This document shows positions 20,401 through 32,706 of a DNA stretch of 64,000 bases, one piece after another. Position numbers and translations under genes: made by a program. Below the pieces are notes generated by a model. The model searched no databases. It was not told the origin of the DNA and saw only the letters and a program-made list of their open reading frames with translations. Positions within the stretch are counted from its first letter, which is position 1, and each line of letters starts with the position of its first letter. Location of the stretch: positions 1 through 64,000 of the forward strand of contig MU621158.1 in assembly GCA_025399215.1 (NCBI GenBank), written 5' to 3'. The stretch comes from Globomyces pollinis-pini (taxonomy: Eukaryota > Chytridiomycota > Chytridiomycetes > Rhizophydiales > Globomycetaceae).

Positions 20401-23400
20401 TCATTTAGGAAATATCATGGGTGATATACTATTCTTCTCTCTACTAAATAAATTACCTGGATTCATATCAATACGATAATGATGATCCCATCCATGAAAA
20501 TAACTTTGAAATTCATACTTTTCACTACCTTCGTTCATCCATATCACATCTGATGTTTTAAAATAGTTCAACATCATCTCTACTATACTTGTTCGTGATG
20601 ATCGTGGTGATTGTATAGGTGTCGTTGTCATCTTTCTCGTATCATTATTGGATTTAAAATATTGTTGAATAGAAGTTTTAGTGAAATTTAAAACAATATC
20701 ATTCACTTGTTTACCTACCCATACATATAATGGTGACTTGAAATTACTTTGTTGTGGATCCATAATCACACATACATCCGATCTTAAATCAGTTTGATTA
20801 AATAATTTTCGAAATTGAATTTGTAAATATCCTGGTTGACTGGTACATATCAAAAATATGGGTTGAAGATTGGTAACCGAAACATATCGAATTTTGGTTT
20901 GATTAAACAATTGACAAAATGATTCAGGTTCATTTCCTATCTACTTAAAATACATTGTATTTACCAGCTGGAATAATAGTCACATTTTCAAGTAATTTGG
21001 AGTTGGATGGATCTTTATCTCCTTCTGTCATCTCTGGTTTAAAGTGAGATTGTAACATATCAATCACTGTCAACACATTTTCATAATCATTCTCGATCAA
21101 TTGATTGACGTACCATAACATATGATGATCTTCGTTATGGTTGTATATGTAAAATGAATCAGATGAATTCAAATATTCAGATCGAAAGTCAATCTGAATG
21201 GCTCGATAAGTTTGGTAAACAGTATCAGTATGTATTTGATAACAACTTTGTTTTGTTGTTTTATGATGCATGTTTTTTGGTCCATAATGTAATACGTATC
21301 CATTTTCAATATGTGACAGTAGAACAAAAGGTTCTTTTCCAAATTCAACTTGTTGTACTTTAACTGTACAATGATACATTTTCGCCACCAATTCTTGCAT
21401 TTCTTGTAATGTTTTTAATTTAAAGGTGGAATAAGCCAACTTGTTTGAATGAACACCTTGAATAAAGTAAACGACACACTCTAGTTGATCTTTAGGATCC
21501 TCTTCGTTTTCTAAATCACCCAATTCCGTTGAAAAATCATACGGTTCCGTTAATATCTGTTGAAATTGATCATTATTTAATCTATAGACACATAGAAAAA
21601 GGTAAGCTTCATGAGTATAAAAGTGACCAATTTCAGATTCTTTTAATTGTACAAACTTTCCTTTTTGAAAAATAAAAGAGGTAAATGATTCCAATAAAGA
21701 ATTGATTTTATGACATGTAGCTTGAATTTGATCAACAAAAGATTCCGTTAGATGATCCATTACAACAGGTTTATAAATCACATCCATATCAATCTTGGCG
21801 GTAGTTTCTACCGTTAAATGTTTCAACACTATCATGAGAGATATGATAATTACTTTTCAATTTGACTTGTGTAAAATCATTTTTGATCTCCCAATCCTCG
21901 AATCGTAACTTGAATACTTCTGGTTCAGCTCCATCTACACATTTGGTGAATCCAACCCATTTTGGTCTTGGTACGGAAGCAACCACTTTCTACCTTATCA
22001 ATATAAAATCTATCATTTACAGCAAATAAATCAGTTGATACTTTTCTTAAATCTTTCCAAGAATCTTTTCCAAACCACATAAATAACTCTACACCAAAAT
22101 CCAATACATAACATCCATCTTTGATCAACATTGTTTGTTTTAATTTTTCAGTTGATACAATATGAGATTCTAAATCTGGTGCAACTTTTGGAAAGACTCG
22201 ATAAAGAATGGTACGATTGGATAATTCTACCAAATCACCTTTAAAATCTATTTTATTTTTAAATAAATGAAATGTTAAATAAAACTTACCTTCAATTTGA
22301 TCTTGATCACGATTACTAAAAAATTCCCAAAATCGATCATCTTCATCATTTTGATCTTGATCATTAATTTCATATCATTGGATACCTAATTCGATAACAG
22401 ATGCTTTACAAGATCGTTCCTGTTTATTGATTCTCCCCAATAACATTCTACCTTTGGATCGATGTTGAAGACTTGATTGTAATCCATTCCATTGATACAA
22501 TTCCAACCCTGAATCTAAAACATAAACACATTCTGATTTTAACGTAGAAATAATCAATTTAACCTAATATAAATGAACAATAGTGTTGAATACCAAATGT
22601 AATGTAACACCTTTCTTTCCTCGTAATTCATACAATCTCGTTGGATACTTTTTTTCTTCTGCCATAAATAAACCAGTTTCAGTTGCAAAAGTTTCATCCA
22701 ATAATGTTAAATCAGTACTAAACAATGATAAGAATAAATCAGATTCATCCGATTCCGTCTAAAAAAATAAAATCAATATCAAAAAATCATTTCAACCTCT
22801 CGAATGATTTTGGAAGGAGATTCCAAAAGGTTTCGTAATACTACTGAATACCTAACTTTAATACCAATTCATCATATTACCTATACAAAATCAATCACAA
22901 TCAAATATTTACATTGCAGCACAAAATTTTTTATCAGTTTCAGCTTCACTACCAATCCAAGTAAATAATTGATGTGTAATTTTATCATCTATTTCAATTG
23001 AATTCAATATAATGTAACAATCAGCAATACAGAATTGACCATAATAATGTGCATCTAATAAAACTGGAATTAAATTTTCCATTCGAAATATAGTTAATCC
23101 TAAAGTAGATCCTAAATTTTGATTGAAAATGGAAGAATAATCCACATTGGATAACGGAGATACGGGTGTCATTGGAGTCACTGGTGGTTTTAATGGTTGT
23201 TTGACTTTGATAGTTTCCAAATCATTGTGAATTAGAATATCAGGAATAGATGTATTAATGGAATGAAGGGATGGTATAGATGTATTTTTTCGTAATTTAG
23301 TCGAATTGACACTTTCCATTGATACATCCGATACAGATTCAATTGTTTGTGATCGAATGGGACTGGTTTGAAGTGCATTGATAAATATCGAACCTATATA

Positions 23401-24375
23401 TCATTGAATTCATCATCTATAATTACCTACACAATAAAATTAATCAAAATATAAAATAAAACCTCTTTTGATATCATCTTGATGAATAGACATTCGTGCG
23501 ACTCTAGAAACACGACCATCCAATTCGGGTTCTTTAATAAAATCTTCCATGGATTGTACAGCGGATTCTTGTTGAGGTATACCTGGTAGTAACTGACCAT
23601 AACTAGCACTTGAAAGATGTGAATTTGATAAATTGGAATTAGATTCAGAATAATCCGATTCGGTTTGTGATAATGATGTATCCGATTCATATGCATCACC
23701 AGAGAGTGGTGATAGATTAGACCGTGGTGAAATCAAATTTTGTTTTGAAGTAGATTCTTTCATATTGGATATCAGCAATGATAATTTCTCTTCTGAATTT
23801 GAATGATTTAATTTTTCAGATGATTTTAATAGATCGGCTGAAGATGAATGTCGAATTTGTCTTAATTGATCGGTTGAATTTGAATAACGTTTATTGAGTT
23901 TATCAAATGATTTGGAGTTGGTGATACGCGTACTTGTTCTTCGTATCGATCTAGTATCAATAAGTGGTTCTTGATCCAATACAGGTTGAACATTTGGTAC
24001 CGTTACTGAATTTTTTAATGAATCAATAGAGAAAAGGGATGATCTAGAAGAATTATCTTGTAATTTTGGATGATTTGAATTTAAATTTTTAGAATGTTTA
24101 GATTGATTTGAAATGGTATTATATCGTTTAACATGATGATGAGATTGACTATTTTTCTTTTTAGTATGAGTATTTGAAATTGTATTTGGACGTTTTTGTA
24201 GAAACATCACTGAAGACTTTCTTCTAGCAGAAGACCAAGAGGAAGGAGAAGCAGCACCATCTGAGAAAGCAAAAGAAATATCTGAAGTTGAAGTTGGTAA
24301 AACAGCTTCTTTGTTTACGAAAACAAGAGGAGGAGGAGGAACAACGGGAGGAGTGACAACAGGTAGCGTACTCAT
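20401..24375 (-). CDS. Villin/gelsolin-family actin-binding protein with long disordered N-terminus
   Basis: Ten exons give 1206 residues from ATG 24375. The first roughly 330 residues are disordered and Ser/Thr-rich after a proline run (TPPVVPPPPLVFV). Gelsolin-type repeats follow, recognised by actin-regulator signatures: FTWIGSEAETDKKFCAA, YELRGKKGVTLHL, VYVLDSGLELYQWNG, CYVLDFGVELFMWFGKDSW, VASVPRPKWVGFTKCVDGAE and the less conserved C-terminal repeats ending SPLYVWVGKQVND. Members sever, cap or bundle actin filaments, often under calcium control. Introns are 69, 61, 38, 30, 30, 42, 31, 25 and 28 nt; the first two are AG|GT tandem introns. There is no clear villin headpiece at the end. 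Its presence fits a lineage with animal-like actin regulation. Confidence 0.85.
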
Positions 24376-24546
24376 GGCTAGTATAGATTATCGGTTCTTT
24401 ACTGTTGATTTTCCTTTTGTTTTTTTTGAATGATTTTCGGTGTTTTTTGGTTTAATTGGTCGCGCTTTTTGATCTTTGTTTGTGACCCTTTTTTTTCTTC
24501 AATTTCTCAAAGGTACGATCTTACAACTCAAATGACCCCATCGTAG

Positions 24547-25999
24547 ATGACCGAACAAGCAGATGATCTGATTGATTATTCCTCAGATGAAGATGATGTG
24601 ACTCAAATAAAACCAACTCAAGCTGCAGTCGTCAAAGAAGAAACAAAACAAGGGACTTATGTTGGTATTCATTCCACTGGGTTTAGAGATTTTTTACTTA
24701 AACCTGAATTATTAAAGGCTATTGGAGAATGTGGGTTTGAACATCCTTCCGAAGTTCAACAGGAATGTATTCCTCAATCCATTTTGGGTATGGATGTGAT
24801 TTGTCAAGCAAAATCGGGTATGGGAAAAACTGCTGTTTTTGTTTTGGCTTGTTTACAACAACTTGATACTAACGTCCAATCTGCAAGTGATCCAGCTGTT
24901 GTCGTTCTATGTCATACTAGAGAATTAGCATTTCAAATTAAAAATGAATTTACTCGTTTTTGTAAATTTTTGGATGTCAAGACTGCTGTCTTTTATGGTG
25001 GAACTTCAATTTCACAAAATGTCGAAGTTTTGAAAAATGAAAAACCTCAAATTATTGTTGGAACACCTGGTAGATTATGTGCCTTGATTCGTGATAAGGC
25101 ATTGAACCTTAAAAGTGTAAAGCACTTTGTTTTGGATGAATGTGATAAATTGTTGGAAGCCATAGGTATGTTTTTATTGATGTTGATCTCTCTTTAGGTA
25201 AGTTTTTTTTGTGGGTGATTGATTTTGTAAAGATATGAGAAAAGATGTTCAAGATATATTCCGTGCTACTCCACATCACAAACAGGTCATGATGTTCAGT
25301 GCTACCTTGAGTGAAACTATCCGACCAATTTGCAAAAAGTTTATGCAAAATGTAAGAGTATTTGTATATTTAACGATTAGCCTTTGGAAATTTTCATTGA
25401 TGATCAGACAAAGTTGACTTTACATGGGTTACAACAACACTATGTGAATTTGGAAGAAAATGCGAAAAATGCTATGCTTAGTAACTTGTTGGACTCTCTC
25501 GAGTTCAATCAAGTAGTTATCTTTGTTCGAACCACTCAACGTGCTGATTCGTTATATTGGTTATTAGAAAATGCATCCTTCCCTTCAATGTGTATTCATT
25601 CCCGTATGCCACAAGAAGAAAGGTATTCATATTGAAAATTTATTTGCAAAGAATCAAAAAGTATCAAGCATTCAAAAACTTTGAAAAGAGAATCCTTGTG
25701 GCCACTGATGTTTTTGGACGTGGGATTGACATGGAAAGAGTCAATGTTGTAATTAATTATGATATGCCAGACACACCTGATTCATATCTTCATCGAGTAA
25801 GACTTTTAGTCTAAACAAGTAGGTTGGACGAGCTGGTAGATTTGGTACCAAGGGGTTGGCGATTTCATTTATTACCAGCATACAAGATGTTGATAAGAAA
25901 ATTGATGATAAAGCACTATTGAAAGCTATTCAAGATCGATTTGAAGTCAAAATCAGTCCAATGCCTGAAAAGATTGACTCTGCTGCATATCTAGGATAA
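24547..25999 (+). CDS. SUB2: DEAD-box RNA helicase SUB2/UAP56
   Basis: Five exons give 433 residues from ATG 24547. It is the spliceosome and mRNA-export ATPase of the TREX complex. Signatures: acidic N-terminus [14 protein letters not shown]-motif [12 protein letters not shown], Walker [24 protein letters not shown], the diagnostic DECD (not DEAD), [24 protein letters not shown] and [13 protein letters not shown]. Introns lie at 25166-25232 (tandem, 32+35 nt), 25352-25380, 25623-25651 and 25797-25822. Divergently paired with the villin gene, with only 171 bp between the starts. Confidence 0.97.
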
Positions 26000-26197
26000 T
26001 TTAGCGTAATAAATGAATGAATTCAGAATTATTATTTTGTATGGGACTCAAACTGTTTTTTTAATTGTACCCAGTGATTAGTACATTGATTTACGAGTAC
26101 TTTTTGTTTTCTAATACAAGAACGAATACAATTTAAAAAGAAACATGTAAGTATATATGAATTAAATATCTATCAACCAAAATCACAATTTCAAAAG

Positions 26198-27425
26198 TTA
26201 TAAATTTTCCATTGCTAACCAGATTAGTTTTACTATTCTTACCAGCTCTTAAAAATTGCATGTTGAGTTCCATATCCGGAGAAGCCAACGTATAATCATC
26301 CTCAGGTGGAGGTAAACGTCTTTGATTTCTTGTAGAACGTTTACGATTTAAAGATTTTGTATTTGAAGCAAAGAAAGTATTTTTATCCCTATAACCTTCT
26401 TCCATCACACTACCAATCTAACAAGTTAAATTTGAACAAAGTACTTTATGAAATCCTTCTGAAATTGTTTCAATACAATCTAATTCTGCTTCTACTGATT
26501 TGGATAATAATTCTAAAATGTATGGAACTGATTCTTGTGATAAAGTATCTGAATAAGTATGATTGATATGAGTTAATAGTTTAACTTCTTCAGCCAATTC
26601 GACTCTGAGATTGAAAGACTAGTTAGAATTAATAATTGGATATTTAAAAACCATATCCATCTGTTCTTTTGTTGTAGTTTTCTTTTTCCTTAACTTTTGA
26701 GCAGCTTCTTCTTCGATATGTATTTGTCGAATTAACTCTTGAATCTTTACTTTATTAGTATCTTGTTTTGCCTAGAAATGAATTTTTAACAAGTATTGTC
26801 ATACCTAGTGGTTAGAAATGATGTCATTGGGGTACTTTTGTTATAATAGGGATCTGTTGGACGCTTGCCATCAATGGCTCTTCCACTTCATTTTCAAGAG
26901 TATTAGCCCAAGTCTGATGTGCATTTGCAATTAATTGAGAAGAATCGATTAAAAAGTCCAAATCAGTGACTAATAAAGAATCAGTGATTTCAGCTAATAA
27001 TGAGATTTAATATAGTTACCAGCAGGTACACAATCAGCAAAATCTTGTAATTCACGAACAAAAGTTTCTGTAGCAGCTGACATTGCTTGAATTTGACGTT
27101 TATAAGCACTTAGAGCTTGAACAAACGTTTGATATTTCATTAAAGATAATGTTTTTAATTCATCCGATTCATAACGTCTTGGGTCAGCCGGCCCACCAAC
27201 GACAGATACTGATACATCATGTCTACCAACAGCAAAAGGGACAATTCCAGCTGAAATAGGTTTTTTTAATTCAGGTGAAGATAATTGAAAAGAATTTCGT
27301 ATATTTGAATCGATAGAATTATTTCTTACGTCTATACCAGAATCTACAGAACGTTTCATTAGAGGAGTAGTTCTAATTGGAGAAGGACCAGAAATATCAT
27401 TTTTAGAAATTCTTTTTGAATTCAT
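26198..27425 (-). CDS. BAR-like (Ivy1/IMD-type) helical protein
   Basis: Six exons give 349 residues from ATG 27425. The central 230 residues are long amphipathic helices with the rhythm of BAR-type membrane-curving domains: LKTLSLMKYQTFVQALSAYK, ATETFVRELQDFADCVPA, DFLIDSSQLIANAHQTWANT, IQELIRQIHIEEEAAQKLRK and VEAELDCIETISEGFHK. Both ends are polar and basic. Yeast Ivy1 and IMD proteins are candidates by pattern, but assignment is tentative. Introns are 26, 64, 33, 27 and 28 nt; the second (26772-26835) is an AG|GT tandem of 31+33 nt. The last intron gives the terminal exon AMENL; reading through it would extend the frame to 26133. Confidence 0.6.
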
Positions 27426-27747
27426 ATTATTTGAGAAACAAGAAAGAATTAAAGTCATGAAACTTTTACCATTCAAACATCATGAAGCCACAAGATAATG
27501 ATTGACCGTTAATCAAAAGCCTGGATTGGATTCCTATTATTTTTTTTATTTTTTTTATCAGGAATTTGATGTAGTATCCTAATAGTCATTTAAATAGTCA
27601 TTTAAATAGTATCCTAATAGTATCCTAATAGTAATTCAGTAGTATTTTATCAAAAGAATCATGGTATCACAAATACACTTTGTGTCTATCAGTGTGTGAA
27701 TTAACTAAGATGAACTATAGTTGTGTGTGAATATAGAAGGTTGTTTA
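27426..27747. other. Intergenic with AT-rich minisatellite
   Basis: Holds an irregular array at about 27573-27640 made of the units AGTATCCTAAT and AGTCATTTAAAT in mixed order. No gene is seen. Confidence 0.6.
27573..27640. repeat. Short-unit tandem repeat array
   Basis: Two interleaved units, ATAGTCATTTAA and ATAGTATCCTA, each recur two or three times in about 68 bp. The array lies between two minus-strand genes. Confidence 0.7.
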
Positions 27748-28420
27748 TTACTGTATAAATATACACCATATTAAAGATATCACATTACCAAAAAATGATC
27801 CATACACTAATGGAATAGGCCATACTTGAATAGGTGACTGCCAATCCAATGGTAATATAAAACTACCTGCTCATTATTTTACTATCATTACCTAACTATT
27901 AAATTGAATTATCATTACCTAACCAACTTCCTAATCCGGTTAATAATCCTTGAATAATAAATCGACGTTTCTTTTTTAAATTTAAAGATTCAAATTCTTG
28001 AATTATAGAAATACTTTGAAAATCAAATCCAACATCCATTAATAATATAGATACAAATAATGAATATAAAATAGTTTGATGTTTCCAACTACTTTTAGTT
28101 GATGATGTTTTTACATTGTAATAGGTGCTCCCATTAATATCATCAAAAAACAATAAAATAAACTAGAAATAAAAACATAGTAAACTATAGGAATGAATTT
28201 AAACTAGAATATAAACAAAAATACAAATTACCTGATGATATGGAGTAAGATTTAATTTGTTTAACGACAATTTAATGACTACAAGTGAAAAATTGATTAA
28301 ATAAAGTGATTGAATAGGATCTTTAATGATATTCACTCCAGGTATTAGATAAAATCCAACTAGGGTACCAATAATAACGTTTAAATACTTCAATTCCATG
28401 TAAAAAGACAAAAATATCAT
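27748..28420 (-). CDS. GPI11: PIG-F/GPI11-like GPI-anchor synthesis protein
   Basis: Three exons give 183 residues from the first in-frame ATG at 28420 (28399 is an alternative). PIG-F/GPI11 is an ER multi-pass protein that partners the GPI ethanolamine-phosphate transferases. The diagnostic C-terminus is clear: LTGLGSWLG joined to SFILPLDWQSPIQVWPIP, then VYGSFFGNVISLIW. The N-terminal two thirds carry hydrophobic helices (YLNVIIGTLVGFYLIPG, SLYLINFSLVVIKLSL, LYSLFVSILLMDVGF). Introns are 69 nt and 52 nt. The second (27867-27918) is an AG|GT tandem of 27+25 nt whose two halves both begin GTAATGATA, as if recently duplicated. An earlier 5' exon cannot be excluded. Confidence 0.8.
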
Positions 28421-28811
28421 CAAATTCAATACTAAAAGTACAATGTATCAGATTCCTTTTCATTATTAAACAAAATAAAATAAAATCTGTCATCTCTTGA
28501 TGTAAACTCTTCGCGTACTGATTTCCGACTCTTTGGGTACTGATTTCCAGATGGATAGACACAAATAATTCAAGGTTATACATGTTGCCAACGTTCTTAC
28601 TTTTCTCGTTCATATCCCTACATCCAGCCGTAGAGACTTGAATATTATTGTACTTTATTCACGCAGAGTACTATAACGAACGATCTTCAAGAGAAACAAA
28701 TGAGAACTGATATCGAGAGTGTAATGAAAGTGATTACTAAACAACATACACTATAACTCATTCAGTGCTTGGTTGGAATAAACATTTTACCATTTTTCAG
28801 AGTATATTTTA
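28421..28811. other. Divergent intergenic region, 391 bp
   Basis: Between GPI11 (minus) and HEATR6 (plus). An open frame reaching 28613 on the minus strand does not join the GPI11 frame convincingly. A short direct repeat of about 16 bp, ACTGATTTCC, occurs at about 28517 and 28539. Confidence 0.45.
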
Positions 28812-31800
28812 ATGACCGAACTGACCAATCAAACAAATGGACAACAGATGCAAACGAATGGACTAACAAATCAAACGAATGAAAATGAAGGAATTTCTTT
28901 TATTCAAACTCAAAGTCCAAATGAAAGTCATATCATTTGGATATTATCAAAACTACCTTCTACAAATATTCAACTATTAAAGTTATTATCTTCTTTATTA
29001 TTCAAATTATCTACATCAGATCATGTATAATTTTATATCATTAACAAAAAAGTTATCAAATGCTCTATTCTTGAAATTATCAGAAATGTATCATTCAAAA
29101 TCTTACTCTTCAAAATATATCATCATTTGTTTGGGTAATTTATGCGTTGGTTTGAAATCTATTCAATTATTATCAAAAATTTGGTTATTATTTTATAATG
29201 CTCTCATCATCGAATCAGATCCTATTGTAAGTCTTTAAAAAAAATATTATTTCAATTCTTTACAATCTATATAATCATTTCATTAATCTATTTGTTTAGA
29301 ATATTATTTCAATTCTTTAGAATCTCTATCATAATTTCATTAATCTATTTGTTTAGAATATTATTTCAATCTTGAAAAGTTTGGAATTATTGACAAATGA
29401 GAATAAATCATTAGCTCAAGAAATTACTCCAAAGATACTACCTACATTACATTCATTATTATTTAAAAACAATACTATAAAATGGGAGAGAAAAATGGAA
29501 TCAGATTCAGAATTTTCAGATATGGATTCAATTCATCCTTTAAAGTAAATTTGAACCTTTTTATTTTATTTTAGAATATCAAATTCACAAAGATATGAAT
29601 GGAAAATACAAATCCAGAGTTTAATTTGCTTACAATCGTTAGTCAAGGTAATCTAATCAACCTTTAACCCAATCTCAGGTACAAATTACAAATCTAACTA
29701 ATATAAAGGTATACGAAATATTTACATTTATATCACAGGTACATACAACATGATATAACAAGTTGTATAGCAATGTCCAAAACTGATACAACCACATTGG
29801 GGAAAGTTTTTACCTTCAGATATCAAAATTGAAAACACACTTGGAATCATTATTCGTCAACATCCAAACCAATTAGTTCGCTATGAAGCATGTAAATTGA
29901 TATCGACCTTTTTTAATGATTCCAAATATCTTGCCATTGCTTCACACGAGTACTTTTTTTTCTTTATACCTTATCGTTTCTTAGTGAGAGGAAATCGGCA
30001 TTTACGTCATTATCACAAATGTTGGCCAATTATATTAGCTTTACTTTGGATTTTATACTTCGAACATTACAGAATGAAAATGATAATGAGTTACTACATC
30101 ATTTATTTAATGTAAACATCCAAAAGTATTGATTGTTTTACAGGTGTTGCAAACATTACTTAATCATTGTGATTTGAAAAATTTACAAAATAGATGTATT
30201 CCCAATATTTTCACACAAGTCAAGAATCAACTTGATCAAGGTTTGTATTTCCCATCACTAAACACATCAGAAAATGATCAATTCTATCAAGCATTAGACT
30301 GTCTGGCAACATTAGTAGATCAATTAGATATATCCATCAGTGAATCGGAAGAAATCATTGAATATGCTATATCATTAGTTGACAAATTCAAATCCGATCA
30401 AAACCAGAATATTCAATTGGCTTTATTACATGTGATTTGCTCTGTTGCCAAAGTTTCTCCTACTGTAGTTTGGTAAATAATACCATTGACTTAATTTATA
30501 GGCAACATTGGAAATCATTGAGTTTATATTTAGAAAATGCTATTTCCAATCCAAATCAGCATATTTGTTTTTCTGGATTAAAATCCATTGAACAGTTTTG
30601 TCATTCTTTAAATCAAGAGAATGTCAATATAGTAAGTGATTCCACATGGTTTATTGTAGGATTATACAGTCACTTGGTGGACTAATGTTTTTGAAATCAT
30701 CTCAAAGAATTCTATTTGGGTATCCGAATCGTTTGCAATCAGGGCTTTGGGATGTACTTTACTAAGTCATATTCCATTTTCAATATTCGAAGAGTTTCCT
30801 GTATAACTTTTTTACAACTAACACACAAAGGTTCGATTAAAGAATTTTTTAATCATGACTTGTATGAGTTTCACTGAAGATGAACATGAAGAGGTTCGAG
30901 CCAATAGTTGTGGTACGATGGGAACATTTATCATCAATACTACAGTAACTATCATTGGGAATCATTTATTGTTAGGATGTATTTTTGATTGATCAAGCAG
31001 TGACACGTTTACCGATTCTATGTCGGGATAAAGTTTTAAAGGTTCGAATTCGTGCTTTTTGGGCCTTGGGAAATTTAGCTGATCATATGTATAAACAAAA
31101 AACTATTATTTTAATGGATCAACGTATTGGTGAAGATCATGCCAATGAAACCATTCTACTACCTCTATTTATTGATTTGTTGGAATCATCTATTAATGGT
31201 TGCAAGGATCATGAAAAGGTATTTTGAATATTTGATGTTGATCTTAGATACGAAGTCATTCCATGAGAGCTCTTGGATTTTTTTATCAAATCTTGGATGA
31301 TAAAATTTTAAAACGTAGTAAAACCTTGACTATCTCTGCCATCAATCATGTTTTGAAGAATATTACCACAGGACCATTTAAAGTAAATTTTATTTTTTGT
31401 TTAATTTTTTATTATTATAGAATCGTTGGAATGCTTGTTATTGTCTTCACCACATGGTTTCGAATCCCAATTTCCCCATGGGACCAAATTACCCCTATAC
31501 CAAAACCATTTTCGATACACTATCCAATGCATTGATTGACAGTGTTAATTTCAAAGTTAAAATAGCTTGTTTAAAAGCTTTATCTGGACCCAATTACCAT
31601 CAATATCAAATTGAAACTTCATCAACCTTTCAAACCATTTACAAAATCATTTCAACAATCAAATCAAGTTTGATGACACTTGATGTAGTATTATCTAAAG
31701 CTACGTACAATGAAAAGTCCAAATACATTCAACTTTTTATAGATGCCATTGAGAATAGTATCATTCATTTCAAGATTGTCTTGGATGTAGAATGGAATTC

Positions 31801-31921
31801 GATTCTTGATGAAATGATGGACCAAATCTCGGAATTGATGAATCCATATGGTAAACCATCTGAACTTAATTTGGATGATTTGGATTGTTTAAAGATTGTG
31901 GATCATGTATTAAATGATTAG
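28812..31921 (+). CDS. HEATR6: HEATR6-like HEAT-repeat protein
   Basis: Thirteen exons give 846 residues from ATG 28812, and the spliced length is an exact codon multiple. The N-terminal region contains the HEATR6/DUF4042-type block: SDSEFSDMDSIHPLK, RYEWKIQIQSLICLQSLVK, then QCPKLIQPHWGKFLPS and a run of helical pairs. Later HEAT units include AFWALGNLADHM, SHSMRALGFFYQILDD and NRWNACYCLHHMVSNPNFPM. The function of the family is poorly known. Introns are 28, 130, 30, 123, 35, 32, 29, 34, 30, 31, 29 and 38 nt. The 123-nt intron (29648-29770) is four GT-AG modules. The 130-nt intron (29227-29356) arose by duplication of its own 3' end. Confidence 0.8.
29246..29372 (+). repeat. Tandem duplication covering an intron 3' end and the exon start
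   Basis: AATATTATTTCAAT occurs three times (about 29247, 29301 and 29357), and each of the two intervals ends with ATTTGTTTAG. The unit is about 56 bp. The last copy is the exon start. Confidence 0.8.
29648..29770 (+). other. Four-module tandem intron
   Basis: Modules of 31, 30, 30 and 32 nt joined AG|GT. Flanking exons join as LQSLVK|QCPKLIQPHW. The second module (30 nt, no stop) could alternatively be an exon. Confidence 0.75.
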
Positions 31922-32034
31922 AATAAAAAATCAACGTGTATGTGTACATTATTGTACTCCAAACCCTCGTTTCAGTTTTTGATCATCAACATTTCATCTT
32001 TTAAAGTAACGTTATTCTGGATATTTATTGAACG

Positions 32035-32595
32035 ATGAATCAATCCATGACTGAGCAACAGATATCCGATCAATTTGAAATTCGATTACTTGAACTTAAA
32101 GAATTGAATGATTTTGTAGATTTAAGTCGATCAACTTATTATGAAGCATATCATCAAAAAGCACCCGAAGAAACCTTACAATATTATATGAAAACAACTT
32201 ATAATCATTCTAACCTTGAAAGAGAAATATTGGAACCTCAACGAAAAACTATGGTGATTTATAACAAAATTACAGGAAAAATGTATGGTTATTGTATGAT
32301 CAATATGAATAAACGTCATGATATGATTGAATCTATCCAACCACATAGTGAAATCAATAGATTTTATATTGATAAAAAATATCATGGTACAGGATTATCC
32401 AAATGGTTTATGAATTATATTATCCAATGGATTTCACAATTCAATATTCATCATCTTTGGTTATGTGTATGGAAAGAGAATGATATTGCTCAAAAGTTTT
32501 ATCGAAAATTGGGATTTGGATTTTTTGGTTTAATTCAACCTTACCAAATTGATGGATTGGATTACCCACTTTATATCTACCAACGATCACCTTAG
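32035..32595 (+). CDS. GNAT-family N-acetyltransferase
   Basis: An intronless frame of 186 residues. GNAT hallmarks: INRFYIDKKYHGTGLSKWFM contains the strand 4 and P-loop region (Q/R-x-x-G-x-G/A type, here YHGTGLS), followed by HLWLCVWKENDIAQKFYRKL and GFGFFGLIQPYQIDG. The pattern is nearest to bacterial PaiA/YtmI-like acetyltransferases. The substrate cannot be read. It is intronless and next to the 13-exon HEATR6 gene, so bacterial origin is possible but unproven. Confidence 0.85.
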   Translation: MNQSMTEQQISDQFEIRLLELKELNDFVDLSRSTYYEAYHQKAPEETLQYYMKTTYNHSNLEREILEPQRKTMVIYNKITGKMYGYCMINMNKRHDMIESIQPHSEINRFYIDKKYHGTGLSKWFMNYIIQWISQFNIHHLWLCVWKENDIAQKFYRKLGFGFFGLIQPYQIDGLDYPLYIYQRSP

Positions 32596-32706
32596 ACAAA
32601 GTACAATCTTATAAATAAATTGATGTTGTTAAATAATTTATTATAAATTAGTATATGAGGTTTTTCGAAATAGTTGTGTACATATGAGGAACAATCAGAA
32701 ATTGGT

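Noticed and set aside
26000..26197. Extension of the BAR-like gene to 26133
   Set aside because: The frame through 26133 reads across a 28-nt GT-AG intron; the spliced form ends at 26198 and its total is an exact codon multiple.
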